Shown here one piece after another: positions 48,457 through 59,979 of a stretch of 64,000 bases of DNA. Source of the DNA: Imbroritus primus (GTDB lineage: Bacteria; Pseudomonadota; Gammaproteobacteria; Burkholderiales; Burkholderiaceae). A program made the translations under genes and the position numbers. The stretch is from positions 186,001 through 250,000 of the forward strand of contig AKCV02000011.1 in NCBI GenBank assembly GCA_000272025.2. Direction: 5' to 3'. Numbering within the stretch: the first letter of the stretch is position 1; every line of letters begins with the position of its first letter. The notes under the pieces are model-generated. The model was not told where the DNA came from. It worked only from the letters and a program-made list of their open reading frames with translations, and ran no database searches.

Positions 48457-49615
48457 ACAGTTCGCCGTAGCTATGCAAGCCGGACAGGAACATGTTCACG
48501 CCAAGGAAGGCAAAGGTCGTGACCAGTAGGCCAACCACCGCCCACCATGCGGAAACCACCCCGCGCAGCCCCTTCATGAGCCGCATATGCAGCCAGGCAG
48601 CGTAGTTGAGCCAGACGATCAGGGCCCAGGTTTCCTTCGGATCCCAGCTCCAGTAACCGCCCCAGGCTTCGGCTGCCCAGAGTGCGCCGAGGATGGTGGC
48701 GATGGTGAAGAATGCAAAGCCGACCGCAATTGACTTGTACATCACATCATCAAGCAGCTCCAGCGACGGAAGACGATTCGCCAGGATACCTTTTTGCTTG
48801 AGCAGGTAGGCGCACCCCACCATCGCGGCGAGTGCGAAGGTGCCATAGCCGATGAAGTTGGCGGGCACGTGGATCTTCATCCACCAGCTTTGCAGCGCCG
48901 GTACCAGCGGCTGGATCTGGTGCGCGTCGCGGGTCACCATGTACCACAGCAGAAAGCCCACGGCGGCGCTGACGATCAGCATCACGAACGGTCCCAACGC
49001 GCGCGTGGCGTAGCGTTGCTCGTAATACAGGTAGAACAGCGCCGTGATGAGGCAAAACAGAATGAAGACTTCGTACAGGTTCGAGATCGGAATATGGCCG
49101 ACATCGACGCCGACCAGGTAGGACTCGTACCAGCGCACCAGCATGCCGGTGAAACCAAGCACCACGCCCGCCCAGCAGAATTTGCTGGCGATGCTGTAGC
49201 CCGACTCCGCGCGCGCCGCGAGGCCGATCCAGTAGAACAGCGTGGCAAAGCCAAACAGGGCGCTCATCCACAGGATGGCCGACTGGCTCGACAGGAAGTA
49301 TTTCAGGAAGAAGACCTGCTCAGCCCGCGCCAACTGGCCGTCGTACAGATGAATCCCGTAGAGCGACAGCACTGCCAGCAGCGCCATAACCCAGCGCACC
49401 GGCTTCCAGTGCCAGCCCAGCCAGGCAAAGGTCGGGGCGCTCAAGACAAGGATGGCTTTCTCGTACACGTCCATGTAGTCCGCATAGCGGTGGAACGCAA
49501 AGGCCACGCCCGCGCACAACGCCACGGCATACAGCCAGTCGATCCAGTTCAGCCGACGGAAATAGGAGGCCTGCAGATACGGCGTACCGGGATGGTTCAG
49601 TTCAGATGATGACAT
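48455..49615 (-). CDS. ccsB: Cytochrome c biogenesis protein CcsB (CcsA-type heme handler)
   Basis: CcsB/CcsA works with ResB in System II cytochrome c maturation, exporting heme and attaching it to apocytochromes. The 386-residue protein (ATG at 49615) has several membrane helices and the WWD signature WGGYWSWDPKETWA. It follows resB by 7 bases. The naming ccsA or ccsB varies between species. Confidence 0.95.
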   Translation of the reverse strand: MSSSELNHPGTPYLQASYFRRLNWIDWLYAVALCAGVAFAFHRYADYMDVYEKAILVLSAPTFAWLGWHWKPVRWVMALLAVLSLYGIHLYDGQLARAEQVFFLKYFLSSQSAILWMSALFGFATLFYWIGLAARAESGYSIASKFCWAGVVLGFTGMLVRWYESYLVGVDVGHIPISNLYEVFILFCLITALFYLYYEQRYATRALGPFVMLIVSAAVGFLLWYMVTRDAHQIQPLVPALQSWWMKIHVPANFIGYGTFALAAMVGCAYLLKQKGILANRLPSLELLDDVMYKSIAVGFAFFTIATILGALWAAEAWGGYWSWDPKETWALIVWLNYAAWLHMRLMKGLRGVVSAWWAVVGLLVTTFAFLGVNMFLSGLHSYGEL

Positions 49616-49622
49616 GGGGAAC

Positions 49623-51779
49623 TCACTTGTCTTGCTTGACATCGTCAGCCGCGGGCACGGACCCGGCCGCGTGCTGCACATCGGTTCGCATGCGGGCGAA
49701 CTCGTCCTCGAAATCCAGCGTCTTGCGCGGGGTCGACATCGCCATCAGCACGGTCGAGCCACCGCCATCGCGGTCTTTCACCCACACCCAGAGCCGGCGC
49801 TCGCGGATATAGAACATGGCGAACACGCCCAGCGTCAGCAGCAGGCACCCAAGATACACGATGTTCTTGCCGGGCGCACGCGTGAGCTGGAAGACACTTG
49901 CCTCGACCTTTTCGAACTCGGTGAGCTGCAGGAATACCGGCGCGCCGTAGATCGACGCATCGGACAGGGCATTGATGGCCTGTTGCATGAACGTGCCGCT
50001 ATGTTCATTCTGCACCGGCGCCGGCGCGCCGGCTTCGGCGCGCGCGAGCGCCCACAATTCCCACATGGTGCCGTTCAGGATCTTCAGCAAGACGTCGGCC
50101 GCCTTCTGCTGCTCCGCCGGCGGAACCGACTGCTCCAGGAAGGCAGCGACGCTGGTAAAGCCGCCGAGCGCACGGCCATCAGGCCCGGGGGTATCCGGGC
50201 CGGCAAACAGGTCCAGCGCACGGCGTGCGCTCTCGGTCAATTGTGCCCGCACGGCCTCCTGGCCGGCATCAGGCATCGACATCGCGGCAAAGCGCTGGGC
50301 CGCCTTGAGACGCAAGGCTGGCTGGTGCAGCGCGGCGCGCAGGCGCATCCAGTCAACCACTGAACCCTGCTCGTCGGCCGGAATGCGCAGGTAGCGGAAT
50401 GGGTCCGCCGGGTTGTCGCGCACACCCGCCAGGAAGACCTTCGCGCCGTCCATGTCAACCGGCAGCATGTAGTTGCTGAACTCGCGCGCCTGGCCGTTGG
50501 CATCGCGCAGCTTGTATTGCACGGAGGGCCCGACATTGCGCAGGTTCTTGTCGTGGTCCACCTTCGCTGCCGCGCCAAAGCGGTCACCGATCCGTTCGTT
50601 GAGGGGTCGCACGGCGACACCGCGCGCATCCTGCCGACCCGATGCATCCGTCACCGTTTCGACGTTGATCAGGCGAAAATCGCTGAACTCCACGGTATAG
50701 CGGGTGCCGCGCGGCCCCGTGAGTTCGGTATTGCCGCCCACGCTGCCGCTCAGCTTGAACGGCGCCGCCGTCCCGCCCTGCATCGGATAGCCGGCGAACG
50801 ACAGCCGCGAACCGCCATCCTCGAAGCTCGACTGGTAGATGGCGATGTTGTCGACGATCAGCGGCTTGTTCACTTCGATGGTCGCTTCACGCGTCTTGCC
50901 GGTGGCATGGTCGGTAATGATCACATCACTGGCAAACAGCTTCGGCATGCCGGTGGAGTAATAGTCGACGCGGAATTTCTTCAGCGTGATGGAGAACGGC
51001 AGGTCCTGGACCAGCGCGCCATCGGCGATATTCAGGATCGCCGTCGACACCGTGCCGCCTTCCGGCACGAAGGCATTGCCGCGAAATCCTGGATTCTGCG
51101 TCGACAAGCGGTGCTTGGCGGGGATTTCGGCAATCACTGCGTTGCCGCGCACCGGTTCTTTGTCACCGAGCCACATCTGCATGCGGATCAGCATGTCGCC
51201 ATCGAGCAGACCACCGATACAGATCACGACGATGGCGCTGTGCGCCAGGATGTAGCCGATCTTGTTGGTCGCCCCGGCCTTGGCGGCGACCAGCGTGCCG
51301 TTCGGATGCGCCACGGTACGCATGCGGAAACCACGGTTGGCCAGCAGTGCCTGCACACGCTCCAGCGCGGCCGTGCGGTTCAGGGGCGCGTCGAATTCAT
51401 GGCGATGGCCGAAGGCCCGCAGGCTGCCCTCGCGAATGTTCTCTTTCCAGGCACGCATGTCGCGCACCATCTTGGGCGTGTTGCGCAGCAGGCAAAGCGA
51501 CGTGGAAATAACCAGGAAAGCGAGGATCAGCAGGAACCACCACGCGCTGTAGACCCGCTGCAGCGACAGCGCATGAAACAGCTCGGCCCAGAAAGGCCCG
51601 AACTGGTTAACGTAGTTGTTGTACGGTTCGTTCTGCTTGAGCACCGTGCCGACGATGCTGGCAATGGAAATGATCGTCAGCAACGCGATGGCGAAACGCA
51701 TCGACGACAGCAGTTCAACCAGTTCCCGCAGGACGCGGTGGGAAGTCTTCAGGTGCAGGCCCGAAGTGGAGACCGACAT
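49623..51779 (-). CDS. ResB-like cytochrome c biogenesis protein (Ccs1)
   Basis: The membrane partner of CcsB. The ATG at 51779 gives 718 residues: helices near residues 28, 82 and 185, a long periplasmic domain (about 210-600) and a last helix near residue 650 with VYLGCLLLTLGVFAMFYI. The N-terminus has ELVELLSSMRFAIALLTI, typical of ResB. It heads resB-ccsB and follows a terminated cytochrome c4 gene. Presence of System II, not CcmABC, suits beta-proteobacteria. Confidence 0.95.
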   Translation of the reverse strand: MSVSTSGLHLKTSHRVLRELVELLSSMRFAIALLTIISIASIVGTVLKQNEPYNNYVNQFGPFWAELFHALSLQRVYSAWWFLLILAFLVISTSLCLLRNTPKMVRDMRAWKENIREGSLRAFGHRHEFDAPLNRTAALERVQALLANRGFRMRTVAHPNGTLVAAKAGATNKIGYILAHSAIVVICIGGLLDGDMLIRMQMWLGDKEPVRGNAVIAEIPAKHRLSTQNPGFRGNAFVPEGGTVSTAILNIADGALVQDLPFSITLKKFRVDYYSTGMPKLFASDVIITDHATGKTREATIEVNKPLIVDNIAIYQSSFEDGGSRLSFAGYPMQGGTAAPFKLSGSVGGNTELTGPRGTRYTVEFSDFRLINVETVTDASGRQDARGVAVRPLNERIGDRFGAAAKVDHDKNLRNVGPSVQYKLRDANGQAREFSNYMLPVDMDGAKVFLAGVRDNPADPFRYLRIPADEQGSVVDWMRLRAALHQPALRLKAAQRFAAMSMPDAGQEAVRAQLTESARRALDLFAGPDTPGPDGRALGGFTSVAAFLEQSVPPAEQQKAADVLLKILNGTMWELWALARAEAGAPAPVQNEHSGTFMQQAINALSDASIYGAPVFLQLTEFEKVEASVFQLTRAPGKNIVYLGCLLLTLGVFAMFYIRERRLWVWVKDRDGGGSTVLMAMSTPRKTLDFEDEFARMRTDVQHAAGSVPAADDVKQDK

Positions 51780-51798
51780 GGGGATACCTAAAACAAAA

Positions 51799-51828
51799 AA
51801 AGAGGGTGGACGCGTAGCCACCCTCTTT
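51799..51828 (-). terminator. Rho-independent terminator after the cytochrome c4 gene
   Basis: An 11-bp perfect stem (AAAGAGGGTGG, 51799-51809, with CCACCCTCTTT, 51818-51828) and 8-base loop; on the minus strand a T-rich tail follows. It lies 98 bases after the c4 stop and just upstream of resB. Confidence 0.9.
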
Positions 51829-51925
51829 GATACTGGTCGGGGCGTTTGGTTGCGTTTGTTTCGCAGCCGGAGCGCCTGTTCAGGCACTCCGATGTCCGGC
51901 GCCACCCGGACGGGGCGTCATGCCA

Positions 51926-52573
51926 TCAACGCACGCCCGCGATGTAGTCCGACACTGCCTTGATTTCCGCATCGGACATCTTGGCGGCAATCTGCGCCAT
52001 CGGCACGTTGTTGTGGCGGGCACCGCTACGGAAGGCCACCAGCTGTGCTTCCGTGTACTCGGCCCACTGGCCGCCGATGCGCGGATACTGGTTCGGAATG
52101 CCCGCGCCAGTCGCGCCGTGGCAGGCCGCACATGCCGGCACGCCCTTGGCGGCGATGCCGCCGCGGAAGATCTTCTGGCCGAGTTCGACAGTCTTCGGAT
52201 TTTTCGCCGAGTTCAGCTTCGGCTTCTGCTTTTCGAGGTAGGCTGCGATATCACGCATTTCCTGATCGCTCAGGGCCTTGGCATACGGCGTCATGATGGC
52301 ATTCTGGCGATCCTTGCCCGCAGCGAAATTCACCAGTTGCTTGTGCAGGTAGGCGGCGTTCTGGCCGGCCAGGCTCGGGTTGGCGCCGGCCGGGCTGTTG
52401 CCGTTGGCGCCGTGGCAGCTCGCGCATGCCGGGACATTGCGATCAGCCGCGCCCTGGCCGTAGAGGGTTTCGCCCTTGGCCGGATCGGCCTTGGCGGCAG
52501 CCGGATCGGCAGCATGGACAGTCGCCGCGAGGGACATTGCAGCGACAGCGAGGAGTTTCGCAATGCGGTTCAT
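51926..52573 (-). CDS. Di-heme cytochrome c4
   Basis: A periplasmic di-heme electron carrier to terminal oxidases. The ATG at 52573 gives 215 residues with a signal peptide (about 1-21, ending VHA). Two heme sites are seen: CASCH (Cys50-His54) and CAACH (Cys148-His152), one per domain, with repeated YL-KQL/AYTE-type segments. The adjacent resB-ccsB genes make such cytochromes. It is monocistronic by its terminator. Confidence 0.95.
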   Translation of the reverse strand: MNRIAKLLAVAAMSLAATVHAADPAAAKADPAKGETLYGQGAADRNVPACASCHGANGNSPAGANPSLAGQNAAYLHKQLVNFAAGKDRQNAIMTPYAKALSDQEMRDIAAYLEKQKPKLNSAKNPKTVELGQKIFRGGIAAKGVPACAACHGATGAGIPNQYPRIGGQWAEYTEAQLVAFRSGARHNNVPMAQIAAKMSDAEIKAVSDYIAGVR

Positions 52574-52957
52574 TCGCACACACCTTGTCTGAATTGTTTT
52601 GGATTCTGCTGCCATGGGGATCTCGTGCAGGCGCACCGCGAACGATGCGCCCGGCGCACTCGCCCGACCATGACCGGATTCCCTCGCGTGCCGGGGAAAC
52701 ATCCCAACCTTGCACCGCCGCCCCTCAACGCATGAAACATGGGCGGGGCGTTCGCGGGAAGGCACGCGCAGCCTGCGGGGACGGGAATCCGTTAACCGCG
52801 GTATTGTACAATAAAAAACTTGTCATTTTGAGGCTGCCAGGCCGCGCCTGATCCTCTGCGCAGGCCACCAGCCTACCCGTCCGGGGTGCAGGTGCCTCCC
52901 CAACGGGACCAGACCGCTTCCGGGCAGTCCCGCCACGCTCACTTTTCATGGCTCCGC
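52574..52957. promoter_or_regulatory. Divergent region between cytochrome c4 and engB
   Basis: About 384 bases. It contains a perfect 10-base palindrome ATTGTACAAT (52803-52812) next to an A-rich stretch, plus TGTCATTTTGAG. TACAAT in the palindrome can be a -10 on either strand, but I do not find a good -35 for either. No gene is supported. Confidence 0.4.
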
Positions 52958-54659
<1,702 letters not shown>

Positions 54660-54664
54660 GGGCC

Positions 54665-55831
54665 ATGCTGCTGACGGGCTTCGCCACGGACCGTGCCTTG
54701 CCCCTCGAGTCGCTCGAGGCAGCGCACGCATTCCTGGACGGCCCACCTGCCGACAGCGAACATTTCGTCTGGATCGACAGCCAGTTCGATGAAGTGGTGA
54801 GCGACCCGGACGGCTGGCGCAAGACGATACAGACGCTGACCGGCGCGACCATTCTCGACCTGCACCTGCAGGATGCAACCAATCCAGCGCACCCCTCGTA
54901 TTTCGATACGACCAATGTCTACGACATGGTGATCTTCCGCAAGCTCACCATGCAGACGACCGACCAGATCGTGCAGGCCGAAACCGAACACGCCGCCGCC
55001 CTGCAGGCGCCACGCCAGCGGCGGAGCGCCGGGTTCGTACCGGCCCTCGCCAAAATCGATACGCAGCCCGTGGCGTTCTTTGTGTTCGACCATGTTCTCG
55101 TCACAGTGCGCCCTGGCCAGTCGCGCACGCTGGAACAGGTCCGCCGCCGGCTGCTGGAATTCACACCCAATGGCCGGACCGCCTCGCACACGGTGGTGCA
55201 CGGCATCCGCCCACCAACGCGGCCGGAAGACCTGATGCTGCGACTGCTGAATGCGATGGTCGATCGCTATCTCGAACTGCGCGCACCGCTTACGCGCCAG
55301 CTGGATCGCTGGCAGCGCGCGCTGCTGAATCCGCGTTATGGTTTTTCGGGATGGGAAGGGTTGCTCGATGCGCGCATCCAATTGCGCAAGCTTGAGCACC
55401 TCTGCGAGGAACAGCGCGACGCGTTGCAGGAGTTCCGCGACACGTTGCTCGACAACACCTACAGCCGCACCAACGAAGCGCCTTCACCGCACGCCACGGA
55501 TGACGCGCTGCTGGTCCGCATCAACGACGTCATGGAGCACGTGTCGCGCGTGCTGACGCATGCGCGCCGTCTCGAGGATTCCATCGAATCGGCGGTACAG
55601 ATCCATTTTTCGGCGGTGGCACACCGCACCAACCGGACCATGCGGCTGCTGACGCTGATCACCGCGCTGTTCATGCCATTGACGCTGATCACCGGCATCT
55701 TCGGCATGAATTTCGTGCGCATGCCGTGGATCGGAGAAGGCGACGGATTCTGGTGGGCCATGGGCCTGATGGCGGCGGTCATCGTAGTCCTCGGTGCCAC
55801 CTTCGGCATCGCTCGCCTGTCACGCGACTAG
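54665..55831 (+). CDS. CorA-family divalent metal transporter
   Basis: A 388-residue inner-membrane protein. Near the C-terminus are two helices (about 325-345 and 362-382) with the GMN signature in TGIFGMNFVRMPW, and the first 300 residues form the cytoplasmic funnel domain with a long helix. CorA family members carry magnesium, cobalt, nickel or zinc. The start follows hemB by 5 bases, hinting at coupling of a metal transporter with the magnesium-type HemB; that link is inference. Confidence 0.92.
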   Translation: MLLTGFATDRALPLESLEAAHAFLDGPPADSEHFVWIDSQFDEVVSDPDGWRKTIQTLTGATILDLHLQDATNPAHPSYFDTTNVYDMVIFRKLTMQTTDQIVQAETEHAAALQAPRQRRSAGFVPALAKIDTQPVAFFVFDHVLVTVRPGQSRTLEQVRRRLLEFTPNGRTASHTVVHGIRPPTRPEDLMLRLLNAMVDRYLELRAPLTRQLDRWQRALLNPRYGFSGWEGLLDARIQLRKLEHLCEEQRDALQEFRDTLLDNTYSRTNEAPSPHATDDALLVRINDVMEHVSRVLTHARRLEDSIESAVQIHFSAVAHRTNRTMRLLTLITALFMPLTLITGIFGMNFVRMPWIGEGDGFWWAMGLMAAVIVVLGATFGIARLSRD

Positions 55832-55873
55832 CGTACGCGCCGTCGCCCCTCAGACGTCCCTCAAACGCGCCAG

Positions 55874-57694
55874 TCAGGCGCCTGGCATCAGCCCGGCACG
55901 GGTCAGGCTCTCCACGAATTTGTCGGCCGACTGGAAGCCGATGACGCGCACCGGCAGCTCCTTGCCATCCTTGCCGAAGAACAGTATCCCTGGCGGGCCG
56001 AACAGCTCGAAGCGCTTGAGCAGCGCTTTGTCATCCGCATTATTCTTCGTCACATCGGCCTGCAGCAACACGACATTGGACAACGCCTGCTGAACGCGCG
56101 GATCGACGAAGGTAAAGCGCTCCATCTCCTTGCAGCTAATGCACCAGTCGGCGTAGAAATCGAGCATCACGCTGCGGCCTTCGCGGCTCGCGGCGGCAAC
56201 CCGCGCCTCCAGCTCAGCCACCGTCCGCACACGCTCGAACACCACGCCATGCGGAACTGGTGTTCCTGCCCGCGACACACCGATATGCGCCAGCGGCTGC
56301 AAAGGGTCGCGTCCGCCCGAGGCCAATCCGAGAAGCAGCAATACACCGCAGACAGCCGCGATGATGCCCAGCCCCTTGCCCAGCCGATGGATGCCGCCAG
56401 CGCCTTCGCCGAGTGCATCGAAGGCGCCGAGGAAGGTCGCACCCAGCAGCAGCCAGGCCGCCCAGGCGATCATGCCGACCCAGGCGGGCGCCACCAGCGC
56501 CACCATCCAGATGGCCACGGCCAGCAGCAGAAAGCCAAAGAAGCGCTTGGTGTTCTCCATCCAGCGGCCGGCGCGCGGCAACAGGTTGCCCGCGCCAACA
56601 CCGACCAGCACCAGCGGCACGCCCATGCCGAGTGCCATGGCAAACAGTGCGCTTCCGCCGATGATTGCATCGCCGGTCTGCGCGATATACGCCAGCACAC
56701 CGGCCAGCGGCGCGGTGACGCACGGACCGACGATCAGCGCGGACAACGACCCCATGCCCGCTGCGCCGAGCAATTGTCCACCGGACTGGCGCTGCGATGC
56801 CGCCGTCAATGCCGCCTGCCAGCGTGCCGGCAGCTGCAGCTCATAGAGGCCAAACATGGACAGCGCCAGCGCCACCATCAGCGCAGCGAACAGACCAATG
56901 ACCCATGGCTTCTGCAATGTGGCCGACAAGCCCTCGCCGAGCAGCCCGGCAGCGACGCCGATCGCGGTGTAGACCACCGCCATGCCAGCCACATAAGCCA
57001 GCGACACCCATAACGCACGCGCACGCGAGACGTGCTCGCCAACGACGATGGACGACAGGATCGGCACCATCGGCAGCACACACGGCGTAAAGGTCAGCAG
57101 CAAGCCCAGGCCGAAGAACAGCGCGGCGATGGTCAGCAGATTGCGGCTTGCCAGCGCACTGGCGATGCGGCTTGTCTCGTCTTCACCGGCCACAGACGCG
57201 GTTGGAGCCGCGCCCGGGGGCTCCGTCGTACCGGAGATAGCCGGCTCGGCCAGGAGCGTCGCCTTGCCATCCTGGATGGCATAGGATGTATCCATCGGTG
57301 GGTAGCAGATGCCCTTGTCGGCGCACCCCTGCGAGCGGACCGTCAAGGTGAAAGGCTGGCCCGGCGTCTCGACAGGGACACGGATCGCAACCTGGTCGTG
57401 GTACGTCTCGAGATCCTTTGCGAAGGTTTCGTCATACTTGACGATGCCCGGCGGATAGACCGGCGTACCGAGCCGTACGGTCTCAGGGGTCGCGGTGAAC
57501 GCAAACTGCTCGCGGTACATGTAGTAGCCGCGGGCGATCGCGAAGGAGACTTCCACAGTCTTTGCATCCGGCACACTGACCGAAGCCTTGAAGGCCTGTT
57601 CCGGCGGCAGAAACTCCTGTGCGGCTTGCGCGCCCCCTGCACATGCCAGCATCAGCAGGCACCACGCCAGAAAAGCCCGAATCTTGACTACCAC
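55874..57694 (-). CDS. dsbD: Thiol:disulfide interchange protein DsbD
   Basis: DsbD carries reducing power from cytoplasmic thioredoxin to periplasmic partners, needed for cytochrome c maturation. The probable GTG start at 57694 gives 606 residues with a signal peptide (IRAFLAWCLLMLACAGGAQA). The N-terminal domain has GCADKGICYPP (two Cys), the middle eight helices contain the Cys pair in FTPCVLPMVPI and IVGPCVTAPL, and the C-terminal thioredoxin has DWCISCKEME. Other starts upstream overlap cutA. Genes for c4, resB and ccsB nearby are functional partners. Confidence 0.94.
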   Translation of the reverse strand: MVVKIRAFLAWCLLMLACAGGAQAAQEFLPPEQAFKASVSVPDAKTVEVSFAIARGYYMYREQFAFTATPETVRLGTPVYPPGIVKYDETFAKDLETYHDQVAIRVPVETPGQPFTLTVRSQGCADKGICYPPMDTSYAIQDGKATLLAEPAISGTTEPPGAAPTASVAGEDETSRIASALASRNLLTIAALFFGLGLLLTFTPCVLPMVPILSSIVVGEHVSRARALWVSLAYVAGMAVVYTAIGVAAGLLGEGLSATLQKPWVIGLFAALMVALALSMFGLYELQLPARWQAALTAASQRQSGGQLLGAAGMGSLSALIVGPCVTAPLAGVLAYIAQTGDAIIGGSALFAMALGMGVPLVLVGVGAGNLLPRAGRWMENTKRFFGFLLLAVAIWMVALVAPAWVGMIAWAAWLLLGATFLGAFDALGEGAGGIHRLGKGLGIIAAVCGVLLLLGLASGGRDPLQPLAHIGVSRAGTPVPHGVVFERVRTVAELEARVAAASREGRSVMLDFYADWCISCKEMERFTFVDPRVQQALSNVVLLQADVTKNNADDKALLKRFELFGPPGILFFGKDGKELPVRVIGFQSADKFVESLTRAGLMPGA

Positions 57695-57741
57695 ACCCAC
57701 CCCCGTCTTATCGTCATCGTATTGCGCATCAACCGGCCGGC

Positions 57742-58125
57742 TCACTCGCCAGCCGAATGCGGGTCGCAGGTGACCCGCACCCAGTCCAGATACGCGGCGG
57801 CGCCGGCAGCGACTGGCAATGCCAGGATCTCCGGCACATCGTAGGGATGATGCGCCATGATCAGCGTCTCGAGCGCGGCGTAGCGGCCCGCCGTGGTCTT
57901 GATCATCAACGGCCACTCCTGCGCCGTTTCCAGCCGATCTTCCCACCAGTACTCGGACCGGCTCGGCGCACCGCAGTTCACGCATGCCGCGACACGAGCC
58001 TCCAGGATGAGACGCGCCAGACGCTGCGCTTCTGCCTCGCTGGGCAAGGTCGTGCAGACAACCCAGACCGCATCGGCATCTGTGGCGCGCCACACTGGTG
58101 ACCCTGCCTCACGCTGACGACCCAT
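57742..58125 (-). CDS. cutA: Divalent cation tolerance protein CutA
   Basis: CutA1 is a small trimeric protein linked to copper tolerance; its true role is not settled. The ATG at 58125 gives 127 residues with WVVCTTLPSEAEAQRLARLI, ARVAACVNC, EYWWEDRLE and HPYDVPEIL, all conserved. It lies 47 bases upstream of dsbD, the usual pairing, and just past a terminator of the ribosomal operon. Confidence 0.94.
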   Translation of the reverse strand: MGRQREAGSPVWRATDADAVWVVCTTLPSEAEAQRLARLILEARVAACVNCGAPSRSEYWWEDRLETAQEWPLMIKTTAGRYAALETLIMAHHPYDVPEILALPVAAGAAAYLDWVRVTCDPHSAGE

Positions 58126-58147
58126 CGCGCAATCCCTCAAATAAAAA

Positions 58148-58170
58148 AGGCCAAGCGAATCGCTTGGCCT
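58148..58170 (-). terminator. Rho-independent terminator of the alpha ribosomal operon
   Basis: AGGCCAAGCG (58148-58157) and CGCTTGGCCT (58161-58170) pair with a 3-base loop; on the minus strand TTTTTT follows. It lies about 110 bases after the rplQ stop and before cutA. Confidence 0.9.
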
Positions 58171-58279
58171 GATTGTAGGGCAACCGTGACCGGCGTGCCC
58201 GCCAGTGCGACATCCCACCCGTCACACTGGTCCATATTCCCGAGAAACTTCCGGAGAGGTTTCCCGAGGAATACGTGAA

Positions 58280-58675
58280 TTATGCTTCGACAACTTCTGC
58301 CGGCTCATCCGCCACTTCCGGACGGTCCAGCAGCTCGACCAGCGCCATCGGCGCATTGTCACCCACACGGAAACCAAACTTCAGGATACGGGTGTAGCCG
58401 CCCGGACGGGTCGCAAAGCGCGGGCCGAGTTCGGTGAACAGCTTGGTGACCATTTCGCGGTCGCGCAGGCGGTTGAATGCGAGGCGCCGGTTGGCAACGG
58501 TGTCGTTCTTGCTCAGCGTGATGAGCGGCTCGACAACCTTGCGCAGCTCCTTGGCCTTCGGCAGGGTGGTCTTGATCAGCTCGTGGCGCAGCAGCGAGTT
58601 GGACATGTTGCGCAGCATCGCAAGGCGGTGCGACGAGGTGCGGTTCAGTTTCCGCAAACCATGACGGTGACGCAT
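58280..58675 (-). CDS. rplQ: 50S ribosomal protein L17
   Basis: L17 is a structural protein of the large subunit near the exit tunnel. The 131-residue protein begins [20 protein letters not shown] and ends with an acidic tail. It is last in the alpha operon after rpoA, with a 142-base spacer that contains a strong hairpin. Confidence 0.98.
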   Translation of the reverse strand: MRHRHGLRKLNRTSSHRLAMLRNMSNSLLRHELIKTTLPKAKELRKVVEPLITLSKNDTVANRRLAFNRLRDREMVTKLFTELGPRFATRPGGYTRILKFGFRVGDNAPMALVELLDRPEVADEPAEVVEA

Positions 58676-58763
58676 GATAGTTCCTTTACATTAAGTGTTT
58701 GACCAGCTCTTCTATCGACATGCCCTGGCATACAGGGACATGACGCGGGCCGGTATCTTGACC

Positions 58764-58785
58764 GGCCGGCCATCGCTGGCCGGCC
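58764..58785 (-). repeat. Perfect GC hairpin between rpoA and rplQ
   Basis: GGCCGGCCA (58764-58772) and TGGCCGGCC (58777-58785) form a 9-bp perfect stem with a TCGC loop in the transcript. There is no T tract, so it is not a plain terminator; it may be a pause, processing or stability element. Confidence 0.6.
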
Positions 58786-58817
58786 ACGCATCGTCTCGGG
58801 GACTCCCCGGCGACGAA

Positions 58818-59795
58818 TTACTTCTCCAGGCCTGCCGGCGGCCAGTTTTCCAGCTTCATGCCGAGTGTGAGACCGCGCGAAGCCAGGACTTCCTTGATCT
58901 CGTTGAGCGACTTGCGACCCAGGTTCGGGGTCTTCAGCAGCTCGTTCTCGGTGCGCTGGATCAGATCGCCGATGTAGTAGATGTTCTCGGCCTTCAGGCA
59001 GTTCGCCGAACGGACCGTGAGCTCCAGATCATCAACCGGACGCAGCAGGATCGGATCAATCTGCGGCGCGCGGCTGGCCGCGGCTTCGCCAGCGGTTTCG
59101 GTGCCCTCGAGCGCAGCGAACACCGACAGCTGATCAACCAGGATGCGGGCCGACTGGCGGATCGCTTCTTCCGGGGAAATCACACCGTTGGTTTCGATGT
59201 TCATGACCAGCTTGTCGAGGTCGGTACGCTGTTCGACACGTGCCGACTCCACCGCGTACGACACGCGACGCACCGGCGAGAACGAGGCGTCCAGCACGAT
59301 ACGGCCAATCACCTTGCCCGATTCGTCGCCGAACTTGCGCACGTTGCCCGGCACGTAGCCGCGGCCCTGCTCGACCTTCAGCTGCATGTCCAGCTTGCCG
59401 CCAGCGGACAGGTGGGCAATGACGTGATCCGGGTTGATGATCTCGACGTCGTGCGGCAGCTCGATATCGGCAGCCGTCACCACGCCTTCGCCATCCTTGC
59501 GCAGCGAGACGGTGACTTCTTCGCGGTTGTGGAGCTTGAACACCACGCCCTTGAGGTTCAGCAGCAGGTTGACGACGTCTTCCTGCACGCCGTCGATGGT
59601 CGAATACTCATGCACGACGCCAGCGATGGTCACTTCCGTCGGAGCGAAGCCGTTCATGGAGGAAAGCAGAACACGCCGCAGCGCATTGCCGAGCGTGTGG
59701 CCGTAACCGCGCTCGAACGGCTCCATCACGACTTTGGCGTGATGCTCGCCGAGCGACTCGACGGCAATAATTTTGGGCTTCAGGAGTGCTGTCAT
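58818..59795 (-). CDS. rpoA: RNA polymerase alpha subunit
   Basis: The alpha subunit nucleates polymerase assembly and its C-terminal domain binds UP elements and activators. The 325-residue protein has the N-terminal dimer domain, a flexible linker near residue 235 and the C-terminal helix-hairpin domain with [20 protein letters not shown]. It lies between rpsD and rplQ. Confidence 0.99.
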   Translation of the reverse strand: MTALLKPKIIAVESLGEHHAKVVMEPFERGYGHTLGNALRRVLLSSMNGFAPTEVTIAGVVHEYSTIDGVQEDVVNLLLNLKGVVFKLHNREEVTVSLRKDGEGVVTAADIELPHDVEIINPDHVIAHLSAGGKLDMQLKVEQGRGYVPGNVRKFGDESGKVIGRIVLDASFSPVRRVSYAVESARVEQRTDLDKLVMNIETNGVISPEEAIRQSARILVDQLSVFAALEGTETAGEAAASRAPQIDPILLRPVDDLELTVRSANCLKAENIYYIGDLIQRTENELLKTPNLGRKSLNEIKEVLASRGLTLGMKLENWPPAGLEK

Positions 59796-59858
59796 CGGTA
59801 GTCCTTTTCAATACCCTCGGCTCGTTACACCGATAAGGCTGACGGTTGGAACCTGAAA

Positions 59859-59909
59859 TTCCCGTCCTGCGACGGGAAATAAGCCCGACGTGACCAGGCA
59901 CATCGGGCT
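59859..59909 (-). repeat. Two hairpins in the rpsD-rpoA spacer
   Basis: TTCCCGTC/GACGGGAA (59859-59866, 59871-59878) and AGCCCGA/TCGGGCT (59882-59888, 59903-59909) are perfect 8- and 7-bp stems in the 184-base spacer between rpsD and rpoA. They lack T tracts. A role in expression of rpoA is possible but inferred. Confidence 0.55.
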
Positions 59910-59979
59910 GGAAGGAGGAAGCGAGATGGACCGGAGCCGGGCGAGGCGCATGGCTGCGACCTCTTGCGGCTCGATGGCA

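Noticed and set aside
57694-58093. N-terminal extension of dsbD to an upstream start
   Set aside because: It overlaps cutA and lacks family resemblance; the signal peptide begins near the GTG at 57694.
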